Shown in pieces: positions 27,711-40,042 of a stretch of DNA of 64,000 nucleotides. A program made the translations under genes and the position numbers. The stretch is from the NCBI RefSeq assembly GCF_033115175.1, contig NC_084834.1, positions 90,504,462-90,568,461 of the forward strand, given 5' to 3'. Under the pieces are notes generated by a model. That model was given only the letters and a program-made list of their open reading frames with translations, made no database searches and was not told the DNA's origin. Positions within the stretch are counted from its first letter, which is position 1. The number at the start of each line of letters is the position of its first letter. Source of the stretch: Lepus europaeus. Its lineage: Eukaryota; Chordata; Mammalia; Lagomorpha; Leporidae.

Positions 27711-27832
27711 TGGTGATTTGCTATGATTTGGATATGGTGTGCGTTCCCCAAATGATCACATGCTGGAAGTGTGTCCTCAGTGGGGCAATGTTGACAGGTG
27801 ATAGAACCTTTGAAGGGTGGAGTCTGGGATGG
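27711..27832 (+). repeat. MaLR-like LTR 5' fragment
   Basis: TATGATTTGGATATGGTGTG followed by CAATGTTGACAGGTG resembles the beginning of an MST/THE1-type LTR. A CSINE follows directly. Confidence 0.5.
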
Positions 27833-28143
27833 GTGTTGGTGCAGCAGTTAAGCCACACCTTGGAATGTCAGCATCCCATATTGGAGGGCCTGATTCAGGT
27901 CCTGACTATTCCACTTTGGATCCAGCTTCCTGCTAATGCATACCCTGATAGGCAGCAGATGATGGCTCAAGTACTTTGGTCCCTGCCAGCCAAATGGGAG
28001 ACCTGGATGGAGGTCCTGGCTCCTGGCTTCAGCCTAGTTCAGCCCTGGCTGTTGTAGGCATTTGTGGGGAATAAAACCAACAAATGGAAGATCTGTTTGT
28101 CTTTGTCTCTTTGCTTTTCAAATAAATAAAAATAGGTTTTTAA
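27833..28143 (+). mobile_element. CSINE
   Basis: TGTTGGTGCAGCAGTTAAGC head following the LTR fragment. Confidence 0.83.
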
Positions 28144-28156
28144 AAAGTATAGTGGA

Positions 28157-28478
28157 GGGGCGGGCACTGTGGCGTAGTGGATTAACGCCCTGGCCTGAAG
28201 TGCCGGTATCCCATGTGGGCGCCAGTTCAAGACCTGGCTGCTCCACTTCCAATCCAGCTCTCTGCTGTGGCCTGGGAAAGCAGTAGAAGATGGCCCAAGT
28301 GCTTGGGCCCCTGCACCTGTGTGCAGGAGCTCCTGGCTCCTTGCTTTGGATTGGCGCAGCTCCAGCCATTGCAGCCAGTTGTGGAGTGAACAAGCAAATG
28401 GAAGACCTCTCTCTTTGCCTCTCCTCTCTCTGTGTAACTCTGACTTGCAAATAAATAAATAAATCTTTTTTAAAAAGT
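28157..28478 (+). mobile_element. CSINE
   Basis: Flanked by AAAAAGTATAGTGGAG at both ends (about 28142-28156, 28473-28488). Confidence 0.93.
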
Positions 28479-28494
28479 ATAGTGGAGTTTTACT

Positions 28495-28829
28495 TTTAAA
28501 AAATATTTATTCATCTCTTTGAAAGGCAGAGTTACAGAGAAGCAGAGGCAGAGAAGGAGATATCTTCCATCCACTGGTTTACTTCCTAAATGGCTGCAAT
28601 GGCTGGAATGACTGGAGCCGTGCAGATCTATGCCAGGAGCCAGGAATGTCTTCCGGGTCTCCCATGTGTGTGCAGGAGCCCAAGGACTTGGGCCATCCTC
28701 TACGGCTTTCCCAGGCCATAGCAGGGAACTGGGTTGAAGTGGAGCAGCTGGGACTTAAACCAGCAACATATGGGATGCTGGTACAGCAGGCAGTGGCTTT
28801 ACCCTCTACGCCACAGCACCGGTCCCTGT
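28495..28829 (-). mobile_element. CSINE
   Basis: AAAAAATATTTATTCATCTC tail side to CGCCACAGCACCGGTCCC head. Confidence 0.9.
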
Positions 28830-28848
28830 GTTTTAAAAACACAGGAAT

Positions 28849-29208
28849 AGGGCCTGCGCCGTGGCTTAACAGGCTAATCCTCCGCCTTGCGGCGCCAGCA
28901 CACCAGGTTCTAGTCCCAGTTGGGGCGCCGGATTCTATCCCAGTTGCGCCTCTTCCAGGCCAGCTCTCTGCTATGGCCTGGGAAGGCAGTGGAGGATGGC
29001 CCAGGTCCTTGGGCCCTGCACCGGCATGGGAGACCAGGAGAAGCACCTGGCTCCTGGCTTCGGATCAGCGCGATGCGCCGGCCGCAGCGGCCATTGGAGG
29101 GTGAACCAATGGCAAAAAGGAAGACCTTTCTCTCTGTCTCTCTCTCTCACTATCCACTCTGTCTGTCAAAAAACAACAACAAAAAAAAAAAAACAAAAAA
29201 AAAAAAAA
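28849..29208 (+). mobile_element. CSINE, young GC-rich subfamily
   Basis: Flanked by AAAACACAGGAATA (about 28835-28848, 29204-29218). Confidence 0.95.
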
Positions 29209-29284
29209 CACAGGAATATTTCCTTTTTGTGTGTGTGTGTTCCATATATTCCTGTATTAAAAAATTTAAGACACCTATGTTGAT

Positions 29285-29625
29285 TGCAGCAGGTTAAGCC
29301 ACCATGTGTAATGCTGGCATCCCATATCAGAGTGCCAATTTGAGTCTCAGCTACTTTGCTTCCTATCCAGCTCCTTGCTAATGTGCCTGGGAAAGCAGCA
29401 GGTGATGGCCCAAGTACTTGGGCCCCTGCCACCCCCAAGGGAGACAGGGTTGGAGTTCCTGGTTCCTGGCTTCTACCTGGCCTAGATCCAATCATTATAG
29501 CCATTTGGGGAGTGACCCAGTGGATAGAAGATCTCTGAATGTGTGTGTGTGTGTGTGGTTGTCTTCCTCTCTCTCCCTCTATATATAACTCTGCTTTCAG
29601 ATAAATAAATCATTTTAAAAATTTC
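29285..29625 (+). mobile_element. CSINE with (TG)n
   Basis: TGCAGCAGGTTAAGCCACCA onward; TG repeat near 29539-29558. Confidence 0.83.
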
Positions 29626-29979
29626 AATTACATGTAAATATCACTCTACTTCTGCAAATAAGTAGTTTGAGCCAACACATTTACTTTTTCTGTGTAATTG
29701 TTTTTCTCTACAAATACATTCATTAAGAAGAGAAAATGTCAGGAAATAAAAATCATCCCATCAGTAACTTTAATTCATTAATTTTCTTGTATGATGCCTA
29801 ACAAGTAATAGTCCTACTTCAGGTCTTGGCATTATTTACAAAATAAGAGATTATGTTAAATCATATCTGAATTTTAATATGCTTAATGTTCTTTTTTTAA
29901 AAAGTTTTTGAACTGCAGCCTGAAACATAATCATATCACAAATGTGGCTTATTCTGCTACTATTCAAAAGTAAAATAAA
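29626..29979. other. Intergenic, nothing recognised
   Basis: AT-rich unique-looking sequence. Confidence 0.6.
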
Positions 29980-30335
29980 AAAAAATTTAAAGATTTGTTT
30001 ATTTTATTTGAAAGCCTGAGCAACACAGAGAGAGGAAGAGACAAAGAGGAGAGAGAGAGAGAGAGCATGGGAGAGATCTTCCATCCACTGATTCACTGCC
30101 CAAATGGCCATCATGGTTGGGCTGGGCCAGGCTGAAGCCAGGAGCCAGGAATTTCATTCTGATCTCACACATGAGTGGCAGGGGCCTAAACCATTGGGCT
30201 GTCTTCTATCACTTTCCCAGGTGCATAGCAGGGACTGGATTGGAAACAGCATCAGGTACTGGAACTGGCTTTGATATGTGATGCTGGCTTTACAGGCAGA
30301 AGCTTAACCTGCTGTGTCATAATACTGACACCCCT
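29980..30335 (-). mobile_element. CSINE
   Basis: AGATTTGTTTATTTTATTTG tail side; (GA)n near 30050-30064. Confidence 0.87.
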
Positions 30336-30800
30336 CGGGGGGTTAATAAAAAAGAGTTCTTTAAATTAGCTTAAACCTTTGTGATTTTTTTTAAAAGAAA
30401 AACTTCATATTTCTATGTGCAATAGACAATTTTACAGAAACTTTTAATGTAAGTGACCACTGTCTTCTGGTATACTGATAGATTTTTCTGTAGTGCTCAG
30501 ATCTGTTTAAGCAGATGGAAGGAGGGCCTGAAGGCTTAGGTGACAAAAATTGGAAGATTCTGTGTTAAATGACTGACTTATCTAGTGGCAGAGTTCGAGG
30601 GAGAACTCTGGTTCCTTAATTTCTGGTCCAACTGTTCTCATGGTGTTGTACTTTCTCATTGTAGGTAAAAAATGCAGCTAAATAGCAGTTACTTATGTGC
30701 TTGTACTCATACACAGTGATCCCCAACATGGTTTAAAGTGATAAGTAATCCTGTGTATTTCCAGATTTCTTGGTTAAGTGTAAAACAAACAAGAATGTAA
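30336..30800. other. Intergenic, nothing recognised
   Basis: No repeat or ORF that I can name. Confidence 0.6.
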
Positions 30801-31172
30801 GGCCGGCGCCGCTGCTCACTAGGCTAATCCTCCGCCTTGCGGCGCCGGCACACCGGGTTCTAGTCCCGGTCGGGGCGCCGGTTCTGTCCCGGTTGCCCCT
30901 CTTCCAGGCCAGCTCTCTGCTGTGGCCAGGGAATGCAGTGGAGGATGGCTCAAGTGCTTGGGCCCTGCACCCCATGGGAGACCAGGAGAAGCACCTGGCT
31001 CCTGCCATCGGATCAGCGCGGTGCGCCGGCTGCAGCGCGCCAACCGCGGCGGCCATTGGAGGGTGAACCAACAGCAAAAAGAAGACCTTTCTCTCTGTCT
31101 CTCTCTCTCACTGTCCACTCTGCCTGTCAAAAATAAAAAAATTAAATTAAAAAAGAATAAATAACCTTTAAA
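30801..31172 (+). mobile_element. CSINE, young GC-rich subfamily
   Basis: Flanked by AAGAATGTAA (about 30791-30800, 31179-31189); complex A/T tail. Confidence 0.94.
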
Positions 31173-31189
31173 AAAAAAAGAATGTAAAA

Positions 31190-31574
31190 TGGTACTTATG
31201 AGAGTAGTTGAACATTTATACAACACCTGTTGATCTTAACCCTCGGGCCCATGATGCTCTTCTGGGACATGTGGCCTCCAAAAGAGAAGGAGGGGGGGTG
31301 GAGAGGGGCTCATGGCCCAACCACAGACACAGTCATACAAACACCAAAAGCAGAGCGTCACATGAAGCTTTATGGGTGACGTTCTTTTATGGAACTTTCT
31401 CCGACTAGCTCCTGGCCAATATCTCTGCAGCCTAAGTCCCACCCTACCACTGTGTGTTGGTCAAACTGCCCACTCTCAGAATCAAAGCCTCATGACAGAA
31501 GTCAAGACAGAGGGATGTTTTCCCTTCCTCATTCTAATAAAACACCTACCACCCTTTCCTTACTCTTTTTACAA
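31190..31574. other. Intergenic, possible LTR decay
   Basis: AAGCTTTATGGGTGACGTTC followed by TTTTATGG has the spacing of an antisense LTR poly(A)/TATA pair, but no AATAAA is left. Confidence 0.3.
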
Positions 31575-31631
31575 AAAGATTTATGTTATTTTTTTTTTCT
31601 TTCTGTATGTCACAGAGAAGGAGAACCAGAG

Positions 31632-31670
<39 letters not shown>

Positions 31671-31915
31671 CCATCTGCTGGTTCATTCCCCAAATGGCTG
31701 CAACAGCCAGGGTTGAGCCAGGCCAAAGCCAGGAGCCATGAACTCCATCTGGGTCTTCCATGTAGTTGCAGGGGCCCAGGTACTTGAGCCATCTTCTGCT
31801 GCTCTATCAGGTTCATTAGCAGGGAACTGGATAAGAGCTAGAGTAGCCAGAACTCAAACCAGCACTCCATATGGGATGCCACATCACAGGCAGTGGCTTA
31901 ACCCACTGCACCACA
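31575..31915 (-). mobile_element. CSINE with long (GA)n
   Basis: AAAGATTTATGTTATTTTTT tail side; head ends at CACTGCACCACAGTGG. Confidence 0.87.
31634..31668. repeat. (GA)n microsatellite
   Basis: Within an inverted CSINE purine tract. Confidence 0.95.
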
Positions 31916-32222
31916 GTGGTTAGGCTGCTGCATGAGATGCCAGCATCCCATATCAGAGTGCAGGTTCTAGTCCCAGCTGTTCTACTTCTGATCCAGCCTC
32001 CTACTAATGCACCTGAGAAAATAACTGAAGATGCCCCAAATACTTGGGCCCCTGCTACCCTCGTGGGAGACCTGGATGGAGTTCCAGGCTCCTGGTTTTG
32101 GCCTGGCCCAGCTCTGGCCTTTGTGGCTGGGGAGTAAAATAGCAGATGGAAGATCTGTTTCTCCCTGTCTCTCCTCTCTGTCATTCTGCCTTTCAAATAA
32201 ATAAAATAGATCTTTAAAAACA
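31916..32222 (+). mobile_element. CSINE, head-to-head with the previous copy
   Basis: TTAGGCTGCTGCATGAGATG onward; tail AATAAATAAAATAGATC. Confidence 0.85.
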
Positions 32223-32274
32223 TAGGTAAATAAAAATGAAGGAAAGGAAGAAAATAAATAAATTAATAAGACAA

Positions 32275-32562
32275 AAGGATGCCCACATCCCACATCAGTG
32301 TACCTGGGTTTAACTCCTGGCTCTGACTTCTGACTTTAACTTCCTGCTAATATAGGTCCTGGGAGACAGGAGTGATGGAACAAGGAACTGGGTTCCTGAC
32401 ACCCGCATGAACTATCTGGATTAAGTTCCTAGCTCCCAGTTTCAACTTTGCCCCAGCCTGGTTGTTGTGGACATTTGGGCAGCAAACAATTAAGTGGATG
32501 GGAGAGCTCTAACTCTTGTCACTGTTTCTCTGCCTTGCAAATAGATAAATAAAATTTAAAAT
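32275..32562 (+). mobile_element. CSINE lacking its head
   Basis: GGATGCCCACATCCCACATC onward; tail AATAGATAAATAAAAT. Confidence 0.8.
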
Positions 32563-33077
32563 AAAGAATTATTTCTTAACTTAAAAAAAAGAATTGAAGA
32601 GTTGCTTGCAGGAGATCCAGAGCTTTTGTGTCAGAGCCACAAGAAGCACCTAGAATCTTCACATCTGGGTTAGAAAGAGAGTAAGGAGGAATGGAATAGC
32701 ACTCGGCACAGCCTTGGCTATGCTGAATTGTTGGTAGCTTCTGGCTTTAAGACTGAATAATCCAAAATACATTCCAATAGTGCAAAAAGGGTATGGAAGG
32801 GGACAAGCACATTCATTTCAGATTATTTTGTATTGTTGGCCTCCTTAGGTAATTTCTCCACCATGCCCTGCACCATTTTACTTTGTAAACCCTCAGGATT
32901 TGTCATAATGTCTGGTGTGTACATGTTATGTCTCCATACTTGCTTGTAGAATGAATGGGCTTTTGCTTTAGGAAATTACTAACAGTCATTATAGAGTGTG
33001 AAGTAAGACGTATCTGGATCATCAACATCTGCAAATAAGAATGTCCTTTTTCTGAAACATGAGGTGGTAGTTTTTTT
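32563..33077. other. Intergenic, nothing recognised
   Basis: Unique-looking. Confidence 0.6.
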
Positions 33078-33133
33078 TTTTTAAGATTTGTTTATTTATT
33101 TGAAAGGTTGAGTGATAGAGGGAGGGAGGGAGG

Positions 33134-33187
<54 letters not shown>

Positions 33188-33432
33188 CCATTCTCTGATT
33201 TACTCCCCAAATGCCTACAACGGGCTTGAGCCAGGCTACATCCAGGACCTCCAGCTAGGTCTCCCACACAGGTGGTAGGACTCAAGTAATTGAGCCGTCA
33301 CGTGCAGCCTCTTGCAGTGGTCTTAGCAGGAAGCTGAACCGGAAGCAGAGGCAGGACTCCATCCCAGGCACACAATATAAGATATAGGCTTCCCAAATGG
33401 AGGTTTAACTTGTTGTGCCACAACACCCCCCT
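33078..33432 (-). mobile_element. CSINE with (GA)n expansion
   Basis: TTAAGATTTGTTTATTTATT tail side; (GA)n 33136-33183. Confidence 0.87.
33136..33183. repeat. (GA)n microsatellite
   Basis: 24 GA units in an inverted CSINE. Confidence 0.95.
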
Positions 33433-33549
33433 CAAGAACATACTTAGAGAATAAAGCAATATTTACTTCCTTGCTCATAATTTTCCCCTCTGTTACTTAT
33501 TCTGGTATAAGAGGATGAGTGAAACTATGCAAAAGGAGGGAATTTGAAG

Positions 33550-33640
33550 GGTGTGTGAACTAGTTTTTCATTACCATAATGAAGTACACGTGGCAAGCTA
33601 TTGATGCAGAAAACAGGTTTATTTAGCTCATAATGGTTAG
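33550..33640 (-). repeat. MaLR-like LTR 3'-end fragment
   Basis: AGTTTTTCATTACCATAATG and CAGGTTTATTTAGCTCATA resemble the low-coordinate ends of the LTRs at 20657 and 40043. It is cut off by a partial CSINE. Confidence 0.5.
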
Positions 33641-33825
33641 ATTCCTGCCACCCACAACTGGGGCCCAGATGGAGTTCCTGGTTCCTGGCTTCTGCCTGAC
33701 CCAGCTCTGGCTGTTGTAGCCATTTGGGAAGTGAACTAGTGGACAGCAGATGTCTCTCTCTCCCTCCCTCTCTCTTTTTCTTTCTGTGTCTCTCCGCCTT
33801 TCAGTGAAATAAACAAACAAAAACA
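33640..33825 (+). mobile_element. CSINE 3' half
   Basis: GATTCCTGCCACCCACAACT onward through the CT tract and AATAAACAAACAAAAA. Confidence 0.82.
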
Positions 33826-34942
33826 CATACCCACCGCAGCACAGGGATAAACATAGAAAATAAAAAGTGGAAAAAGGGCAAATTTGTTGCTGAAGAAATG
33901 TGAGGAATTCCCATGGAGGTGGCTCCAGTAGATTTTCCAGAGCAATGACTAGCATATGACAAATACAAGCGGGATCTGCGATCTGGCAGGAAGAGTCCAG
34001 GCTGCAGGTGGGGTCAGGAAAAAGGGAGAACCAGAGAGACTGACGTGGGTGACGTGCATGTAACTTGGCCAGGAGAGGCACTGGACAGTGGTCACTCAAA
34101 CTTCAGCCACACAGCAGTGGTCCTGCTCCAGGCTTCTCCTGGCCTAAAGCCCATGACACTGCACAGGTCAATTGCTCTCATTTCCTCTGGCTGTGAGTTT
34201 GGCCTTCCCTCCGTTTGACACAGTAAAGAAAGGAGGGTCTATTTCTGGTCACTAGAAAAATCCACACAGCACCATACGTGGCACCCAGAATTTGGAACTC
34301 AGTGTCTTGTGAATTTTATTAAGGTTACATCAGATTCATGGCTATGGAGCTACCCAAGTGTGACCAAATCACATTTTTTATTTTGAAAGCAAGGGCTAGT
34401 GCAGCTGTGTTCAACAGAGGTGACCCCACCGAGGGAGGGCTGGGCTCCCAGTTCCATTCTGTCTCAGCCTCGCTAGCTGCACAGGAATCCTGCAGGAGGA
34501 GCTTGCCTCATCAAGGTGACTCATTCCTGACACTCTGCAGAACTCCTGCAAGACACTTATACACTTCACGGCTCTGGTTTTAGGAATGCTTGGGGGTCAG
34601 GGTCACAGTATTTTCCAGGCAGCAGAGGAGTCACAAGGAAAATGTCACCCAGAGGCACTTTTGTAAAGGCAGCTCAACAGGAAAAGCCCAGAGGCTGGGG
34701 CTTCAGACACCAGTCAGCAGACTGATGTCCATTCATTGCACACATACATGTAAGTGAATCACCTGTGTTTCAAAGTCTTTAATTATAGTCTCATAGGCTA
34801 AGATTTTCCTGGTTCCAAAGAACACTTCTTCTGGCTTCATGGTTGTCAAATTCAGAACCTTGTTAGTATCCTTCTGGGATGCTCAAATAGGAGAATTCTT
34901 CTCTTTTGGAGGTATATATATGCTCTAAGAAATATTGAATTG
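33826..34942. other. Intergenic, nothing recognised
   Basis: Mixed composition; the frames are not protein-like. Confidence 0.6.
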
Positions 34943-35133
34943 GGGCCAGTGCCATGGCTTAACAGGCTAATCCTCCGCCTTGTGGCACCGGCACACCAGG
35001 TTCTAGCCTCGGTTGGGGCACCGGATTCTATCCCAGTTGCCCCTCTTCCAGGCCAGCTCTCTGCTATGGCCCGGGAAGACCTTTCTCTGTCTCTCTCTCA
35101 CTATCCACTCTACCTGTCAAAAAAAAAAAAAGC
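34943..35133 (+). mobile_element. Young CSINE with large internal deletion
   Basis: Head normal to CTATGGCCCGGGAAG, then directly ACCTTTCTCTGTCTC. About 140-150 bp are missing, with GGAAG at both deletion ends. Confidence 0.92.
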
Positions 35134-35254
35134 AGAAATATTGAATTGGAACAGTAGGGACTACTGCTTACTGTCAGCCAAGTTATATACACTAGTGGGA
35201 TCATACACAGCTAGCAGTGGTTGCCCATGAAGCATGTGTTAATTGTAGGCCAGA

Positions 35255-35508
35255 AGCCGGCACTGTGGCATAGCAGGTAAAGCCATCACCTGCAGTGCCA
35301 GCATCCCATATGAGCACTGGTTTGAGTCCTGGCTACTCCACTTCTGATCCAGTTCTCTGCTATGACCTGGGAAAGCAGTAGAAGATGGCCCAAGTCCTTG
35401 GGCCCCTGTACCCTTTGGGGGACCCAAAAGAAGCTCCTACCTCCTGGCTTCAGATTGGCTCAGCTCTGGCTGTTATAGCCATTTGGAGAGTGAACCAGCG
35501 GATGGAAG

Positions 35509-35553
<45 letters not shown>

Positions 35554-35574
35554 TAGCTCTGACTTTCAAATAAT
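35255..35574 (+). mobile_element. CSINE with (CT)n
   Basis: AAGCCGGCACTGTGGCATAG head; (CT)n 35511-35550; almost no A tail. Confidence 0.88.
35511..35550. repeat. (CT)n microsatellite
   Basis: 20 CT units in the pyrimidine tract of a CSINE. Confidence 0.95.
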
Positions 35575-36437
35575 AGGCCACCCTATGAAGGAAAACTAAG
35601 CCAGAAGATTAGACTTCAGGTCCTTTGGGAACTCGTGTATGTCCCCTGTGGGTTCCAGGGCTCCGTTTTGAGAAGCACAGGGAAGGTGATTATCTTCACC
35701 TGATTATTTCCTCCTGGCCGAGGATGAGTTACCAGTTTTCTTTTCATTTATGTTGAGCTCGTGCCCAAAATGTTGCTGGTCTTCTTCTGGTGAGAACAGA
35801 AGGGATTTACCTGTAAGTCAATCAAAATGTTTTTGTTAACATGAAAATAAGAATAGTGGAACAAACTGAAGCATAGGCATCATTTGGGGAGTTGGTGTCC
35901 TTCACGACGTTACCTGTTTCAAGGTTTGCTCAGCTAAACTCTGGTTTGATGAGGAGAATGTTTTTCTTTCAGGACTCCAGGTAGGAGGTGCTAGGAGAGG
36001 ACCAACGAGAGTAATGGTTGACGCATTCTAAATAATAGGGGTGTGTTCTAACAGTCATCGTGGTAGCTGAAAATATTTCATTTTTAACAGAGGCCAGAGT
36101 ACATTGAAGCTACTAATTAGTCAGCAAGTTGTTTTCTTTTTAATTGTTGCCATCAGCTGGTTGCATTCTGCTCAGAGTGCAGAGATGAACTTTAGCCTAG
36201 CATATTACAGGGTGGTGATAGCAATCCACTAATTAAATACAACGCTCATGAGACAGGATTTTAGTTTATGAACTTGCAGAATAGAAAGCTCCATGACTAA
36301 CCCTGAGATAAATTTGACTGTTCTCTTTAACTGTCATTCACTTATTTTTATTCTTCTTTAGAGGAAGAAGGATATGCCTCTAAGTAACAGTTAAAGTGCA
36401 AGTTTTCAGTAATGATCAGTTGCCTGAATTCATAAGG
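35575..36437. other. Intergenic, nothing recognised
   Basis: Unique-looking sequence up to the mariner fossil. Confidence 0.6.
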
Positions 36438-37590
36438 GAACTTCAAACACATGGTGGAGAAGTGGAATTCAAAGATAAAAATTAGAAAGATAAACTTAGT
36501 TTCTTCAACCTAAGTTCCATCAATTTCAAGACATCTTTGTGAGTGATGATACCAGATGTTTGGTCCAGCAATAAAAATATTCAGGACCCTCAGAATTTAA
36601 CCATGTGAATGTAGTCTTTTTTACATTATTGACTGAGAAAAATGAGTGTCCTCTAAATGTTTTTAAGATTAGGAAACAAAAAGAAGTAAGAAGAACCCAA
36701 ATCAGGACCGTAAAGTGGATTCCTAATGGTTTCCCACTGAAATTCTCAAAAGATTGCCCTAGTTTGATGAGAGGTATGAGCAGGAGCATGGTCATGGTGT
36801 AGAAGGACTCTCTGGCGAAGCTTTCCCAGGCATCTGTCTGCTAAAGCTCTGGCTGGCTTTCTCAAAACACCCTCCTGATAAGAGTGGCCCTCCAGAAAGT
36901 CAGCATGCAAAATGCCTTGAGCATCTCCAAAACTTCTATCAGGATCCTTGCTCTTGTCCACTTCTGCTTTGACTGAACCACTTCCAAATTTTGTAGCCGT
37001 TGCTTTGGTGGCGCTTTGTCTTCAGGATCCTACTGGCAAAGCCACCTTTCATCTGATGCTACAGATTTTCCAAGAAATGCTTCAAGATTATGATCCCACC
37101 TTTCAAAAAGTTTCTACTGAAAGCTCTGCTCTTGTCTGTAGCTGATCTGAGTGCAACAGTTTTGTCATTCATTAAGAGAGAGTTTTCTCCACTTTAATTT
37201 TTGGGTCGGAATTGTGTGAACTGAACCAATTGAGATGTCTGTGGTATTGGCTGCCGTTTATGCTATTAAGTAGCGTCCTCCTCAATTAGAGCATGAATGA
37301 CCAAGATTAATTTTTACCTGGCAGTTGTTGGATTTTCTGCTGCTGCAGTCTTCATTATCAGTATTGTCTCATCTTATCCTTTCTTCAAGTGAGTTATCCA
37401 TTTGTAAGCTGCTGAGTTCTTTGGGGGCGTTGTTCCCATAAAGTTTGCACCACGCATCAATGATTTTACTATTCTTCCATTCAAGTTTCATCACAAATTT
37501 GACATTTGTTCATGCCTCAATTTTAGCAGATTGCATGTTGCTCTGATAGCAGCTCTTTTCAAACTGATGTCCTTTTTAGTGTCTCAAACT
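36438..37590 (-). mobile_element. Fossil mariner (Tc1/mariner) transposon with transposase remnants
   Basis: On the complement, frames near 36961-36746 encode typical mariner transposase text: GILHADFLEGHS, then GKLRQRVLLHHDHAPAHTSH, which contains the second catalytic Asp of the D,D34D triad. Frameshifts and stops break the gene. The low-coordinate end (36438 onward, GGGAACTTCAAACACATGG) resembles the terminal repeat of the short elements at 57731 and 63911. The length of about 1.15 kb suits a near full-length mariner. Confidence 0.8.
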
Positions 37591-37594
37591 ATAT

Positions 37595-37987
37595 CCTGTG
37601 CAGATATATTACTCAGCTTTTCACTACCACAATGAAAACTAACTTTATAAAGAGAAGAGTTTTTGGCTCATGGTTCTAAGGTTCAAGCCCAAGAATGGGT
37701 GACCCCGTTTGTAGGCCTCTATCTGGCACGGCTACAAGATGGCAGTGGCAGAGCATGTGCAAAGAGAAAGAGCACATGGTGAGCCAGGAAGCAGAGCATG
37801 GATGGGCCCTCTTGGCATTTGTAACCACTGTCATATGAGAATTATCTTTCAAGTGCGTGCCCCCAGTGACCAAAGGAATTCTCAGTAGGTCCACCTCCTG
37901 GACTCTGTAATTCGATTGTTTCTATCCTTTTAGTAGCATCAACTTCTGACTTTAACAGCCTGTATGAGTTCAAGAGCTATATTCTGG
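37595..37987 (-). repeat. MaLR 3' LTR
   Basis: Aligns by eye with the 40043-40575 LTR through the stretches around AAAACTAACTTTATAAAG and GCCCCCAGTGACC. Its outer side abuts the mariner fossil. Confidence 0.75.
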
Positions 37988-38335
37988 GGGCTGGCACTGT
38001 AGCATAGTGGGCTCAGCCTCTACCTGCAGCGCTGGCATCCCATATGGGTGCTGGTTCAAGTCCCAGCTGTTCCTCTTCTGATCCAGCTCTCTTATGGCCT
38101 GGGAAAGCAGTGGAGGATGGCCCAAGTCCTTGGGCCCCAGCACCTGGGTGTGAGACCTAGAAGAAACTGTTGGCTCCTGGCTTCAGATCAGCTCAGCTCT
38201 GGCCCTTACAGCCAATTTGGGAAGTGAACCAGTGGATGAAAGATCTCTCTCTCTTTCTCTCTCCCTCTCTCTGTCTGTAATTCTACCTCTCAAATAAATA
38301 AAATCCCCCCCCAAAAAAAAAAAACCAAACACAAC
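37988..38335 (+). mobile_element. CSINE inserted in the MaLR
   Basis: GGGGGCTGGCACTGTAGCAT head at the LTR/internal junction; C8/A11 tail. Confidence 0.9.
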
Positions 38336-40042
38336 TGTGTGCCTTAAAAAAAATCCATATCCTGTTCAAATTGTAGCATTCTGCCCCAAGCCCCTTCAAA
38401 CTCATGTCCTTCTCACATACAACAAAAATCATTCCATCCCTAATAGTTTCAAAGTCTTAACTCAGTGCAGCATTAATTCAAAAGTCCAAAGTCTCATCTG
38501 AGACCCCAGGCAAACTCTTCTAGCTGTGAGTCTGTAAAAAGAAAGTCCAAGTTACATACAATGATGGGACAGGCAGAGGGTACACATTTCCACTTCAAAA
38601 GTGAGGACCACCCAAGAGGAAAGGATTAATTTCACTAAAGCAAGATTGAAAATCAGCAGGCAAACTTTAAATTCTAAAGCTCCATGTCCAGTTTCCAGGG
38701 CATACGTTTTTGGGGGTCTGGGCTCCCAAGGGATTTGCTGATCACAACCTAGACTTTGTTTCTCACAGGTTAGAGTTTCATCTCTTCTGCTCCAGTATAC
38801 ATTGCCCTGGTGAGGACTCTGTAGCACCTCCAATTCCACATTTCTTCTTGGCATTGCTGTAGAGGAGGCTTTCTACAGTGGCACTATCCTTGAGAAAGGT
38901 CTCAGTTGTGCAAAACAGAGTAGAAGTCTCCATGCCTTCGCGCCTCTGTTGGTCTCTGATCACCTGGCTGATCTCTGAGGCTGCCAGCTGATGTCTGTGG
39001 CTTGCCCAGGGTTGCCTGCTGCACTGCTTGTCACTGGTGCCCCTATCTTTCTAAGGTGGAATCTCTACTCCCACAGCTTAACTAGGCATTGCCACATTAG
39101 GGGCTCTACAAAGGCATTCCAACCCTGTGGCTCAACTCTTCCTGCTTTCCCAGGTTTTCCTTTGAGTTTCTGCAGAAGCTGCTATGATCTCATAATTCTT
39201 GCATTCTGCATGTTTACAAAACTGGCATCACTTGGATGCTGATGCTAGTGTTAGTCACCAGCAAGAGCAAGGTCCAACTTGAACCATGGCTGCAGTCACC
39301 AAGAGCTTCACTGACTGGATGCAAGGAAACAAAGCCCTAGGTGGTCTTGAGTGAGCTCTCAAAAGGTGCTCTGGAGTTTCATAACACAATCTCTGCTGGG
39401 CCTGGAATGTGAGGAGCAGCCTCAAAGATCTCTGAATTGTCTTTAGGGATCTTTCTCCCTTTGTCTTGCTTGCTAGCACATGGCTCCTTTTATCTGCACT
39501 AATCTCCTTAAAGCAAGTGGTTTCTTCATCTCACTTTACTTCCCAAAGCAAGCCTCTTCTTCCTTCTCTGGCCAGGCTGCAAATACTCCTAATCTTTCTG
39601 TTCTGCTCATTTTTGCTACCAGTTCTTAGGGTAAAATCCACTAATAGCACCCAGTAACACCCGTGTAGTCTGAATGCTTTGCTACCTTGAAATCTCTATC
39701 ATCTTCAAGTTCAGCCTCTTAGAAAGAGTCAGGACACAGGCACAATAAAGCCATGTTCTTGCCACAATATGACAAGAGTGGTCTTTAGTCCAATTCTCAG
39801 TAGAACTCTCATTTCCATCTGTGACCTCATCAGCAAGACCTCTACTATCCACATTTTTATCAGCCTATTGGTCTGTTGTGTCCTAATGAGATTGTCCATA
39901 ACACTCTACCTACAGTGTACTATGCTTTCTATAGCCTAATTCTCCAAACTCTTCCAACCTTTTCCTGTACAGCAATGCCAAAGATTCCTCCACAACTACA
40001 GGTATAATTGCAGGAACTGCTCCACTCCTGGTATCAATTTTC

